From: Omnitrophica bacterium RIFCSPHIGHO2_02_FULL_51_18
GTDB taxonomy: Bacteria > Omnitrophota > Gorgyraeia > 2-02-FULL-51-18
Length of the DNA: 40,971 nt
Direction: 5' to 3'
Assembly: GCA_001804125.1 (NCBI GenBank)
Contig: MHFI01000020.1
Span: 1 to 40,971, forward strand
Shown one piece after another: positions 29,397-37,019 of the stretch (the first letter of the stretch is position 1; every line of letters starts with the position of its first letter). A program made the translations under genes and the position numbers. A model generated the notes under the pieces. That model was not told the origin of the DNA. It did no database searches and worked only from the letters and a program-made list of their open reading frames with translations.

Positions 29397-31955
29397 TTAA
29401 ACAGGAAACTCCAGCGTCACAAGCGTCCCCCCTTCTTTCCGATTGCAAACGTTGATGGCTCCTTCGTGAATTTTCATGATATTTTTGACGACCGACAGCC
29501 CCAGCCCCGTCCCACCCAGGCCGCGCTTAGTCGTAAAAAAGGGCTTAAAAATATTCGGCAAGAGATTCTCGGGAATCCCGGGCCCCGAATCGGCTATTTC
29601 GACGGTCACGATCTGCTTCACGATCCTCACCGGTTGACTCTGCTCGCGGCCGCCCGCAACCACCAGATTACTCACTGATTGTACACCCGTTTTAACGCTC
29701 AGCACAGCACCTTCCGGCATCGCATCCAGCGCATTCCCAAGAATGTTAATCAGCGCCTGAATAATCTTGTCCTTATCCAGGCTGATCCGCGGAATTAACG
29801 GGTCTAACGCTTTGACGACGTGAATGCGCTTGCGGTCAATAGGGTTCTTAATCAAGGAAAGTGCGTGGTCAATGATCGAATTCAGATCCTCCTGCTTGAC
29901 ATCCAGCTGCGAAGGCCTCGACAGGTCCAAAAGCCCTTTAACGATGTTATCGGCGCGGCGGATCGCCTCTTCCATCTTCTTCAGAAGATTCTCGATCTCC
30001 GGATTCTTGTCCTTCACATTTTTCGACAAGAATTCGACCGCCTGCAAGAGGATCGCCAGCGGATTCTTAACCTCGTGAGCGGCACCGGCCGCGAGTTGCG
30101 CGACGGTCGCCGCCTTGTCGGCCTCAATCATCTCTTGCTGAAGTCTTGTGATTTCGGTGATGTCTTCCCCAAGACTCAATGTGCCGATGGCCCGGCCCAC
30201 GTCGTCACGCAACAGCGTGTGGTTCCAGACGACCCGCCTTGCGTGGCCGGCCTTTGTCAAAATAGGCGCTTCGGTACGGCGCGGCGATTCTTTGATTAAA
30301 AACTCCTTGAACGCAATCCGGGTCTCGTACCTTTCCGCCTCGGGGATAAACAGAGAGAACCAATACTTCGCCAAAAGCTCCTCCCGCGAGTATCCGGTCA
30401 GTTTCAGAAAATGGGGGTTCACATATTCGATGCGCCCGTCGGCATTCAAGCCCACGGCCATAAATTCCACGTTTTCCAGGAGCGTCCTCATGCGCCTTTC
30501 ATTTTCACGAATGATCATTTCGGCCTTATTGCGTTCTGTGATATCCGTCAGGGAGCCGGCGATGCGCAGCGCTTTTCCCGTACTGGGGTCCCACACGGCG
30601 CGGCCTCTGGCGCGGCACCACAGATATTCTCCCTTTTTATTGCGCAGGCGGTACTCAATGTTGTAAGGACTTTTTTTTTCCAGATGGTTTTTCAGCGCCT
30701 CAAAAACCCGGGGGCGGTCTTCCGGATGAAGATGAGATTCAAACGAGGACAATGCATTCTTAAACTCATGTTCTTCGTATCCCAAGAGCTCCTTGTACCG
30801 GGGTGAATAGTAAATTTGATTCGTCGTAAGGTCCCAGTCCCACAGCCCGTCGCTGGACCCCCGCACGGCAAACTCAAACCGCTCCTTGCTCGTTAAATGT
30901 TCCTCGTGGGAAGACTGGATGGACTGAAGCATCACATTGATGGACTCCGCAAGGTTCGAAAGCTCATCTTTACCCTTGACCGGCACACGCGTCGATAATT
31001 TGCCGGTTTTCCTGATTTGGTTGACGCTCGCGTTTAAAACATAGACGCGCGATAAAACAATCCGTTCCAACAAAAGAAGCGTCACCGCCATAAATATCAG
31101 GCCGATAAAAATCATCGAAATTAAAAATGAGAATGCGCTGGCTTCGCCCCTTCGATAAACATCGCGCGGCTTTTCAACTTTTAAAATCAACCGGGGTTCT
31201 CCGTAGATGTCTTCAAGATAGACGTAGGAAGCGATGGTTTCTTCGTCCATCGGGCGAACCAGAACGGAACGTTTGTTCATCAAAGAGAAGCGGGCCCACT
31301 CAATATCCGGCGGCGGAAGCGCATCATCAGGACGGTAAATCGAGAGCTTGAGATCTGTTAAAAGGCTTAGGCGCTTCACCTGATTCTCATCCAGATAACG
31401 TCCGTCAATCAGCGTGCCTCGAGGAGGCCCTTCGTTTCTGCTGTTCAAAATCGGGCGCGAGGAGATAATCATGGGCCCCCGGGGCAAAATCAAAATCCCC
31501 GCAAGATTCTTTTGTTCGGTCAATGTCCGCATGAGAAGGCTTCCGGTTGAGAAATGTTTTTTCAACAGGGCCTCGTCGAGAATCTCCTTACGACCTAGTG
31601 GGTCAAACCCCGTTGAAAACACGATTTTTCCTTCCAGATCCACGAAAACAATCAAATGAAGCTTCATGCTCTGCACCGTCTTATCATTCAGATTGGAATC
31701 GATGAATGCCCGGTTGCCGTCCGCCACAAATTGATAGGCATCATCCGAACTGGACTCACCGGCAAAGCGCTCGCCGAATTCCATCGCGTTTTGGTCAAAA
31801 ACCTTGAGCGCCTGCCGAGTGCTGCGCAACGTAACCTCTTCTCCGGCTTTCAGAAAAGCATTCAACACTGTCATTTTCAAAACCACGCAGGCAGCGAGGA
31901 ACACGGCAATGACAACTACGCCTGTAATGAACACAGATTTGACACGGAGTCTCAT
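29397..31955 (-). CDS. CHASE4-HAMP-PAS-PAS hybrid-less sensor histidine kinase
   Basis: 852 residues. TM1 about 8-28; an external sensor (about 40-268) with features of CHASE4 (FDQNAMEFGERFAG, TGFDPLGRKEIL, GPMIISSRPIL); TM2 about 275-299; HAMP about 300-350; PAS1 about 355-475; PAS2 about 486-605; HisKA with H628 (GAAHEVKNPL) and HATPase_c with N742 (GNALDAM), DSGPGIPE and GGTGLGLS. There is no receiver domain; the signal probably goes to the regulator just downstream. Its promoter contains a 13-mer shared with the HTH gene at 2711. Confidence 0.94.
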   Translation of the reverse strand: MRLRVKSVFITGVVVIAVFLAACVVLKMTVLNAFLKAGEEVTLRSTRQALKVFDQNAMEFGERFAGESSSDDAYQFVADGNRAFIDSNLNDKTVQSMKLHLIVFVDLEGKIVFSTGFDPLGRKEILDEALLKKHFSTGSLLMRTLTEQKNLAGILILPRGPMIISSRPILNSRNEGPPRGTLIDGRYLDENQVKRLSLLTDLKLSIYRPDDALPPPDIEWARFSLMNKRSVLVRPMDEETIASYVYLEDIYGEPRLILKVEKPRDVYRRGEASAFSFLISMIFIGLIFMAVTLLLLERIVLSRVYVLNASVNQIRKTGKLSTRVPVKGKDELSNLAESINVMLQSIQSSHEEHLTSKERFEFAVRGSSDGLWDWDLTTNQIYYSPRYKELLGYEEHEFKNALSSFESHLHPEDRPRVFEALKNHLEKKSPYNIEYRLRNKKGEYLWCRARGRAVWDPSTGKALRIAGSLTDITERNKAEMIIRENERRMRTLLENVEFMAVGLNADGRIEYVNPHFLKLTGYSREELLAKYWFSLFIPEAERYETRIAFKEFLIKESPRRTEAPILTKAGHARRVVWNHTLLRDDVGRAIGTLSLGEDITEITRLQQEMIEADKAATVAQLAAGAAHEVKNPLAILLQAVEFLSKNVKDKNPEIENLLKKMEEAIRRADNIVKGLLDLSRPSQLDVKQEDLNSIIDHALSLIKNPIDRKRIHVVKALDPLIPRISLDKDKIIQALINILGNALDAMPEGAVLSVKTGVQSVSNLVVAGGREQSQPVRIVKQIVTVEIADSGPGIPENLLPNIFKPFFTTKRGLGGTGLGLSVVKNIMKIHEGAINVCNRKEGGTLVTLEFPV

Positions 31956-32009
31956 AGAGCCCTACTAAGTGTTAGCACAAGTAAATAATATTATATTTAT
32001 ATTGTCATA

Positions 32010-32038
32010 AGTATACATGATTGACTAATAGTTTACAA
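32010..32038 (-). promoter_or_regulatory. Promoter of the CHASE4 kinase with an internal operator-like site
   Basis: TTGTAA (32033-32038), a 17-bp spacer, TATACT (32010-32015) on the minus strand, about 55 bases ahead of the kinase ATG. The spacer holds GATTGACTAATAG (32019-32031, plus-strand reading), identical to 2733-2745 ahead of the excisionase-type HTH gene. Bound protein here would block or bend the promoter. Confidence 0.55.
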
Positions 32039-32055
32039 ATAGGAGCGAGAAAAGC

Positions 32056-32194
32056 GTAATAGTTTAGTCGCTGCAAGTCCTCCTCTGTCATCTCGAGGAG
32101 CGAAGCGACGAGAGATCTCATCACACGACTCGATGAGATTTCTCGCTCGCCCCGCCAAATGGCGGGGCTTCGCTCGAAATGACTAAACTGTTAC
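32056..32194. repeat. Palindromic repeat family C, copy 3, with terminal inverted repeats
   Basis: 139 bp bounded by GTAATAGTTTAGTC (32056-32069) and GACTAAACTGTTAC (32181-32194), inverted with one mismatch. Inside are GTCATCTCGAGGAGCG ... CGCTCGAAATGAC arms and an extra CCCCGCC/GGCGGGG hairpin. The sequence TGTAATAGCTTAGTC at 40906-40920 resembles one end. MITE-like shape, no coding capacity. It fills most of the 300-base gap between the kinase promoter and tRNA-Glu. Confidence 0.7.
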
Positions 32195-32257
32195 AGAAAA
32201 GCAGGGTCTGGAAGGATTCCCGTGAAGCCGCGCCGACAAGGACGCAGCGAAGCAGAA

Positions 32258-32330
32258 TAGCCCCAACGGGAGTCGAACCCGTGTCCCTACCGTGAGAGGG
32301 TAGTGTCCTAGGCCACTAGACGATGGGGCC
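32258..32330 (-). tRNA. tRNA-Glu (anticodon CUC)
   Basis: 73 bases without an encoded CCA. Acceptor GGCCCCA pairs with TGGGGCT (first pair G-U); the anticodon stem CTACC/GGTAG encloses the loop CTCTCAC, giving anticodon CTC; the T-arm has GGGTTCGACTCCC. A promoter with TAGACA and TATAAT lies just upstream on the minus strand. Identification rests on the anticodon and the overall fold. Confidence 0.95.
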
Positions 32331-32342
32331 AAAAAGGTATAT

Positions 32343-32370
32343 ATTATATGGCTTCCAACGCCTATGTCTA
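32343..32370 (-). promoter_or_regulatory. tRNA-Glu promoter overlapping the GH94 gene start
   Basis: TAGACA (32365-32370), a 16-bp spacer and TATAAT (32343-32348), 12 bases before the first base of the tRNA. The -35 box overlaps the ATG of the divergent GH94 gene (32364), so the two are tightly packed and may interfere. Confidence 0.6.
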
Positions 32371-35117
32371 CATCATTGTACGGTAAAAACAGTCTGTGGC
32401 AATTCACGGATGAGCACGCAAGTTTTAAGGTTGAATCGCCGGATCGCTTGAGCCGCCTTTACTTCCCGCTGGCCAACGAAGCCGGCATCCTTTCCAGCAT
32501 CACTCCCAACCTTCACGGGGACATTAAAACAAGCCATAATTCGTTTTTAACCCTCCCCGTCTCGGTTGAAGACCTCCATAACACGAAATCCAGCCGGAAT
32601 TTCTGGCTTTATGTCGAAGGCCACGGCGTCTGGTCGGCTACGGGCTCTTCGGCCGTTCAATTTGCAAACAAGTTCCTGAATAAAAACGATGAGAAAGTGA
32701 CTTTGGAAGCCGGCATGCTCTGGCACAAGGTGTCGCGGGAAAATCGTCTGTTAGGCCTCAAATCTGAGATCACTAATTTCACTCCCGTCTCGGACGACAC
32801 CGTGGAACTCATGGTCGTCAGCATCACAAATATCGGAAAATCAACCCTTAAGGTCACCCCCACTTCCGCGATTCCCATCTTTGGAAGATCCGCCGATAAC
32901 TTGAGGGACCATCACCACGTGACGTCGCTTTTGCACCGCATCATTCCACATACCGCCGGCATCGCCGTGAGACCCACGATGTCCTTTGATGAAAGAGGCC
33001 ATAAAGTGAATGAGCTCCTGTACTGCGTGCTGGGCGTGAGCGGAAACGAAGAACCCCCGGCGGGCATCTTCCCGACAGTGCCCGATTTTATCGGCGAAGG
33101 CGGAAGCTTCGAGACGCCCCAGGCCGTCATCGAAAACTTTGCCCCTCCCCAGAAAGACGGAAGCCATTACCAGGGAAAATCCGCGATCGGGGCGCTTCGT
33201 TTTAAAACAGTTTCTTTGGCCCCGCGGCAAAAAACCCATTTTGTGTTGATGCTCGGCATTGCCGAAAAAGAACCGAAACTCGACGAATGGATTAAAAAAT
33301 TCGGTTCACTGGCAAAAGCGGAAATAGCCCTTAAGGAAAACAAGGCCGTCTGGACGCAAAAAGCCAGCGCGGTATCCTTTCACACGCAGGACAAAAACTA
33401 TAATGGATGGACAAAGTGGGTCACGCTCCAACCCACTTTAAGAAAACTTTTCGGATGCTCATTTCTCCCTGACTTTGATTATGGACGCGGCGGGCGCGGA
33501 TGGCGGGACCTCTGGCAGGACTGCCTGGCGCTGCTTCTGGCTTCCCCGCATGAAGCGGGGGCCCTTTTACTTGATAACTTTAACGGCGTCCGGATCGACG
33601 GCTCCAATGCCACGATCATCGGCCCAAGCGCCGGCGAGTTCATGGCGGACCGCAACAACATCACGCGCGTATGGATGGACCACGGCGTCTGGCCCTACCT
33701 CACGACGGAACTTTATATTCATCAAAGCGGCGATTTTGAGATCCTCTTCCAGGAGGCGCGCTATTTTCGGGACATGCAGTTGTCCCGCGCGAGAGAAAAA
33801 GATCCCCGCTGGAACGAAGACTACGGAAAAAACTTAAAAACCAGAAGGGGGGCCGTGGTGAGGGGCACTCTCCTTGAACACATTCTCGTGCAGCACCTCG
33901 TGCAATTTTTCAACGTCGGCGAGCACAACCATATCCGCCTTGAAAACGCCGACTGGAATGATGGCCTCGACATGGCCTATGAGCGCGGAGAAAGTGTCGC
34001 GTTTACGACGCTTTACGGGTCCAACCTCGGTAAATTGGCGTGCCTCGTCGAAGAAATCGCGAAGAGAAAAGACCTGAAAACCGTGGAACTTGCGAGGGAA
34101 CTCTTGCTTTTGTTGGACCGGGTGAACGCCAAAAAAGTGAATTACGACTCCGCGCAGGCCAAGAAAAACCGCCTTGAAAGATACTTTGAAGCCGTCCAGC
34201 CGGAAATCTCAGGCAAAAAAGTCAACGTGCCGGTCAAAAAACTTGTCGCGGATTTGAAGGAAAAGAGCGAATTCATTGCCAACCACGTGCGTAAAAAAGA
34301 GTGGGTGCAGACGCGCGCCGGTGAAGGCTTTTTTAACGGTTACTATGACAATCATGGCCGCCGCGTCGAGGGCGAATTTCCACAAGGCCTTCGCATGACA
34401 TTGGCCGGCCAGGTGTTTCCGATCATGAGCCGCGTGGCCGACAACCATCAGGTCAAGGAAATATTTAAAACGGCCAAACATTACCTTAAAGACAAAGAGC
34501 ACGGCGGCTTTCATTTGAACACGGACTTCCATACGATCCGCCCGGACCTTGGCCGCGCGTTTTCCTTCGCATACGGCGAAAAGGAAAACGGCGCGTTCTT
34601 CAGCCACATGGCCGTGATGTTCGCCCATGCGCTGTACCAGAGAGGCTTTGTCAATGAGGGCTGCGAGGTCATCGATTCGATTTACAAAATGTGCCTCCGC
34701 ACCGAGAAAAGCAAGATCTACCCGGGCATTCCTGAATATTTCAATTCCGAGGGCCGCGGCATGTACCACTATCTCACCGGCTCGGCAAGCTGGCTTGTGA
34801 TGACGCTTTTGACGCAGGTATTCGGCGTGCGCGGGTTTTACGGGGACCTTCTTTTGTCGCCCAAATTTACAAAAAACGAGTTCGAAAAAACCAATGAACT
34901 CTCCGTGGAAACGCCGTTCGCCGAGAAACGAATCCGAGTAGTCTACAAAAACCCGAAGAAAATTCCCTACGAGCACTACTGCGTCACAAAGGTCGGTATC
35001 AACGGGAAAGAACTGAAAAGTCTGGCGCTCAATCAAAAAGAAGTGCTGATCCCCAAAGAAATTCTATCCAAACTCCCCAAAAAATCCTTAAATGTCATTA
35101 CGGTGACACTGGAATAA
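32364..35117 (+). CDS. GH94-family glycoside phosphorylase
   Basis: 917 residues, comparable to large GH94 enzymes. An N-terminal beta-sandwich (about 1-320) is followed by a linker and an (alpha/alpha)6 barrel. Barrel motifs: SFLPDFDYGRGGRGWRDLWQD (about 366-386, in pieces) and ENADWNDGLDMAYERGES (D530 to S545), where the Asp of the WND motif is placed like the catalytic acid of cellobiose phosphorylase; then FNSEGRGMYHYLTGSASWL near the C-terminus, with phosphate-binding residues. It would split a beta-linked glucoside with phosphate to yield a sugar-1-phosphate. The exact disaccharide is open. No ribosome-binding site precedes the ATG, so translation may be leaderless or start slightly later. 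Confidence 0.88.
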   Translation: MSTSLYGKNSLWQFTDEHASFKVESPDRLSRLYFPLANEAGILSSITPNLHGDIKTSHNSFLTLPVSVEDLHNTKSSRNFWLYVEGHGVWSATGSSAVQFANKFLNKNDEKVTLEAGMLWHKVSRENRLLGLKSEITNFTPVSDDTVELMVVSITNIGKSTLKVTPTSAIPIFGRSADNLRDHHHVTSLLHRIIPHTAGIAVRPTMSFDERGHKVNELLYCVLGVSGNEEPPAGIFPTVPDFIGEGGSFETPQAVIENFAPPQKDGSHYQGKSAIGALRFKTVSLAPRQKTHFVLMLGIAEKEPKLDEWIKKFGSLAKAEIALKENKAVWTQKASAVSFHTQDKNYNGWTKWVTLQPTLRKLFGCSFLPDFDYGRGGRGWRDLWQDCLALLLASPHEAGALLLDNFNGVRIDGSNATIIGPSAGEFMADRNNITRVWMDHGVWPYLTTELYIHQSGDFEILFQEARYFRDMQLSRAREKDPRWNEDYGKNLKTRRGAVVRGTLLEHILVQHLVQFFNVGEHNHIRLENADWNDGLDMAYERGESVAFTTLYGSNLGKLACLVEEIAKRKDLKTVELARELLLLLDRVNAKKVNYDSAQAKKNRLERYFEAVQPEISGKKVNVPVKKLVADLKEKSEFIANHVRKKEWVQTRAGEGFFNGYYDNHGRRVEGEFPQGLRMTLAGQVFPIMSRVADNHQVKEIFKTAKHYLKDKEHGGFHLNTDFHTIRPDLGRAFSFAYGEKENGAFFSHMAVMFAHALYQRGFVNEGCEVIDSIYKMCLRTEKSKIYPGIPEYFNSEGRGMYHYLTGSASWLVMTLLTQVFGVRGFYGDLLLSPKFTKNEFEKTNELSVETPFAEKRIRVVYKNPKKIPYEHYCVTKVGINGKELKSLALNQKEVLIPKEILSKLPKKSLNVITVTLE

Positions 35118-35181
35118 GTAAAAGGGGACACCCATTTATTTATAAGTTACGATTTATAAATAAATGGGTGTCCCCTTTTGT
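35118..35181. repeat. REP-like palindrome (family D), copy left of tRNA-Leu
   Basis: GTAAAAGGGGACACCC ... GGGTGTCCCCTTTTGT, with ATTTATTTATAA arms and centre GTTACG; 64 bp, starting at the base after the GH94 stop codon. It is identical to 35292-35355. The stem plus TTTT could end the GH94 message and, on the other strand, the tRNA-Leu transcript. Confidence 0.88.
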
Positions 35182-35183
35182 TA

Positions 35184-35265
35184 TGCGGAAGGAGGGATTT
35201 GAACCCTCAAGCCTTTCGGCACATGCCCCTCAAACATGCGCGTATGCCAGTTCCGCCACTTCCGC
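35184..35265 (-). tRNA. tRNA-Leu (anticodon GAG)
   Basis: 82 bases without an encoded CCA. Acceptor GCGGAAG/CTTCCGC with discriminator A; anticodon stem CATGT/GCATG with loop TTGAGGG, giving anticodon GAG; a long variable arm (TGCCGAAAGGC) as in type II tRNAs; T-arm GGGTTCAAATCCC. It lies between two identical palindromes. On the opposite strand it produces a false reading frame with a GFEPS motif. Confidence 0.95.
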
Positions 35266-35291
35266 AAAGGGTGTTATTTTACTATATAAAA

Positions 35292-35355
35292 GTAAAAGGG
35301 GACACCCATTTATTTATAAGTTACGATTTATAAATAAATGGGTGTCCCCTTTTGT
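35292..35355. repeat. REP-like palindrome (family D), copy right of tRNA-Leu
   Basis: 64 bp identical to 35118-35181, 110 bp apart from it, with tRNA-Leu in between. It interrupts the reading frame of the GNAT-like gene fragment at 35354-35520, whose last codons are supplied by the repeat. Confidence 0.88.
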
Positions 35356-35520
35356 CAGGGCAACAACATAAGTATTAAACTTATCCACGGAATCAGAAAG
35401 TTTGGCGCCAGCATTCTCAGCATGCTGTTTCAGTTCGGAAGCATAGATTTCGTGGCGAATGCGATAAATTTCTTTTCTGTGCCAACTATTCGCCAGAATA
35501 AGTTTTAGTTTAATTTTCAC
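35314..35520 (-). pseudogene. N-terminal fragment of a GNAT-like acyltransferase cut by a REP palindrome
   Basis: 68 codons from a GTG. Residues 1-56 (SWHRKEIYRIRHEIYASEL, ENAGAKLSDSVDKFNTYVVA) look like the N-terminus of GNAT/autoinducer-synthase-like acyltransferases, in which a segment such as xGEIAGFI should follow. Instead, at YVVALT, the frame enters the family D palindrome (35292-35355) and ends after 12 more residues, including KGDTHLFINRNL. No remainder of the gene is seen beyond. It is therefore a truncated, presumably dead gene; the palindrome arrived with, or marks the edge of, a deletion. Confidence 0.7.
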
Positions 35521-35559
35521 GTCCTCGTCTCATAACTTTTTTAAAATGGTGCTCTTCCT

Positions 35560-36282
35560 CTAACTTTCCAAGGTTTCAGAAAACCAATTTCTTATTTCCT
35601 CAACAAATCGATCAGGAAATTGCCGATAGATCTCTTCGGCGTGACTGCCATTTTCAAAGATTTTAACCTTTTTAGGTTCTTTGGCCTTTTTGTAAAGATA
35701 TTCGCTATGTTTTAAACTGACAGTAGGATCATGAGTACCATGAATAAAATAAATAGGTATGGGTGAAACCGAGGAAACAACATCGATTGGTTTTGTTTTA
35801 CGAAGAAATATATTGCCTGGTCTTACTCCCGCCCCCAGCTCAAGCCCTCTGATACCGAGTTTAATGGCATCCGGTGTCCACCACTTAAACTCGATTTTAT
35901 CACTGGCCATCGGCGAACTCACGCAAATCATACTATCAATGTTTCTGTATTCGACCTGCTCCAGAATAGCGATCGAACCGCCGTACGAAAAACCGAGTAC
36001 TCCGACTTTTTTATAATGTTGGCGAGAATAATCGATAACCGCCTTTAAGTCCTCCTTTTCATACGCTGAAAAAGTGTAAAGTCCTTCTGACTTTCCATGC
36101 CCTCTAAAATCCATCGAGACAACATCGAAATATTCTAGAAGCTCATTCTCAAGTTTATGAAATGTTTTGGTTTCCTTGCTTTGAAAAAACCCTGGAGCAA
36201 TCACAATCGAGGTGTTTTTTAAAACTCGCGTGTGCCGTATGGAGATTTTTATCCCTGAATTGGTGATAACCGCTTCTTGCAT
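35560..36282 (-). CDS. Alpha/beta hydrolase
   Basis: 240 residues with an alpha/beta-hydrolase core: VIAPGFFQSK (oxyanion region), DFRGHGKSEG, nucleophile elbow GFSYGGS with S99, acid D185 (HGTHDPTVS) and H214 (ENGSHAEE), a complete triad. No signal peptide, so cytoplasmic. It could act on esters or thioesters, for example removing or transferring acyl groups. The ATG overlaps the TAA of the hexapeptide acyltransferase gene by one base (TAATG). It is the last gene in the MarR-led operon. AT-rich relative to the rest of the window. Confidence 0.9.
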   Translation of the reverse strand: MQEAVITNSGIKISIRHTRVLKNTSIVIAPGFFQSKETKTFHKLENELLEYFDVVSMDFRGHGKSEGLYTFSAYEKEDLKAVIDYSRQHYKKVGVLGFSYGGSIAILEQVEYRNIDSMICVSSPMASDKIEFKWWTPDAIKLGIRGLELGAGVRPGNIFLRKTKPIDVVSSVSPIPIYFIHGTHDPTVSLKHSEYLYKKAKEPKKVKIFENGSHAEEIYRQFPDRFVEEIRNWFSETLES

Positions 36283-37019
36283 TAAATAGTTTTGCTTTCG
36301 ATCTTATCCGCTTCTAGATTTTTTATAAACCTAGCGGGTGTCCCTGCGAATAATGATTTCTCAGGGACAATTGTATTTTTCGATAACACGGACCTTGCGG
36401 CAATAAGGGAACCATTGCCTATCGTAGATCCTGGCATAATAACGGCGCCGAGTCCAACTGTGACTTTCTGTCCTATAATCGTTTTTTTAAGCTTAAGCTT
36501 TCCGTGCTCCGCAATATGCCCAATCAGTACAGCGTCACCCCCGATAACAGAGTCGTCTCCAATCTCAATAAGGGAAACATCAGCGATGCCTTTAGTATTG
36601 ACTTGAACTCTTTTGCCAATCTTAGCGCCCATAAGCCGATAATAAAACGGCAATAAAGGTGTGAGCCTCATATAATCCATAAAAGTAAGATTTACGATTA
36701 AAATCATCGCGTTTACAAACGCCCACTTCACGGCTTCTAGGGAAAAATATCCGTATTCCCCTTCTCTTATTTTAAGATTAAGAAGGTATCGTAAAATGAT
36801 TGTTTCAAGTGACAGCGAAACCCCAAAGACAAAAAATCCAATCCCAACACTGAATGATAATGCCACGGCTTTGAAATATATATTTAATGGACTTACTAAA
36901 TTCCAAGCGTTGAGAAGCAAAATAAAAGATGGGACGAGAGCTACGCCGAGAAGACAAGCTCCCAGTAGATACATTGCGAAAGTAAAAAAACACTGAAAGA
37001 GCGTAAAACTATTTTTCAT
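36282..37019 (-). CDS. Membrane-anchored hexapeptide-repeat acyltransferase-like protein
   Basis: 245 residues. Three hydrophobic segments (about 10-36, 50-78 and 98-115) anchor it in the membrane. Residues about 130-232 are a left-handed parallel beta-helix made of hexapeptide repeats (IGKRVQV, IGDDSVIGGDAVLIGH, KVTVGLGAVIMPGSTIGNGS, SLFAGTPARFIKN), with H168 as a possible catalytic residue. The mix of TM segments before a hexapeptide domain resembles the C-terminal module of Pls-type peptide synthetases. It probably transfers an acyl or acetyl group at the membrane. It overlaps the DUF3999 gene by 11 bases. Confidence 0.82.
   Translation of the reverse strand: MKNSFTLFQCFFTFAMYLLGACLLGVALVPSFILLLNAWNLVSPLNIYFKAVALSFSVGIGFFVFGVSLSLETIILRYLLNLKIREGEYGYFSLEAVKWAFVNAMILIVNLTFMDYMRLTPLLPFYYRLMGAKIGKRVQVNTKGIADVSLIEIGDDSVIGGDAVLIGHIAEHGKLKLKKTIIGQKVTVGLGAVIMPGSTIGNGSLIAARSVLSKNTIVPEKSLFAGTPARFIKNLEADKIESKTI

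Noticed and set aside
32183-32407. Minus-strand open frame of 74 codons (SSSGLGHYPL... type)
   Set aside because: It runs through tRNA-Glu; this peptide is a common false ORF over tRNA sequences.
35118-35355. CRISPR array
   Set aside because: Only two identical units, each an internal palindrome, separated by a tRNA; no array and no cas genes.
35168-35371. Plus-strand open frame of 67 codons with an EGFEPS motif
   Set aside because: It is the antisense reading of tRNA-Leu and the flanking palindrome; this peptide motif is a known artefact of tRNA genes.
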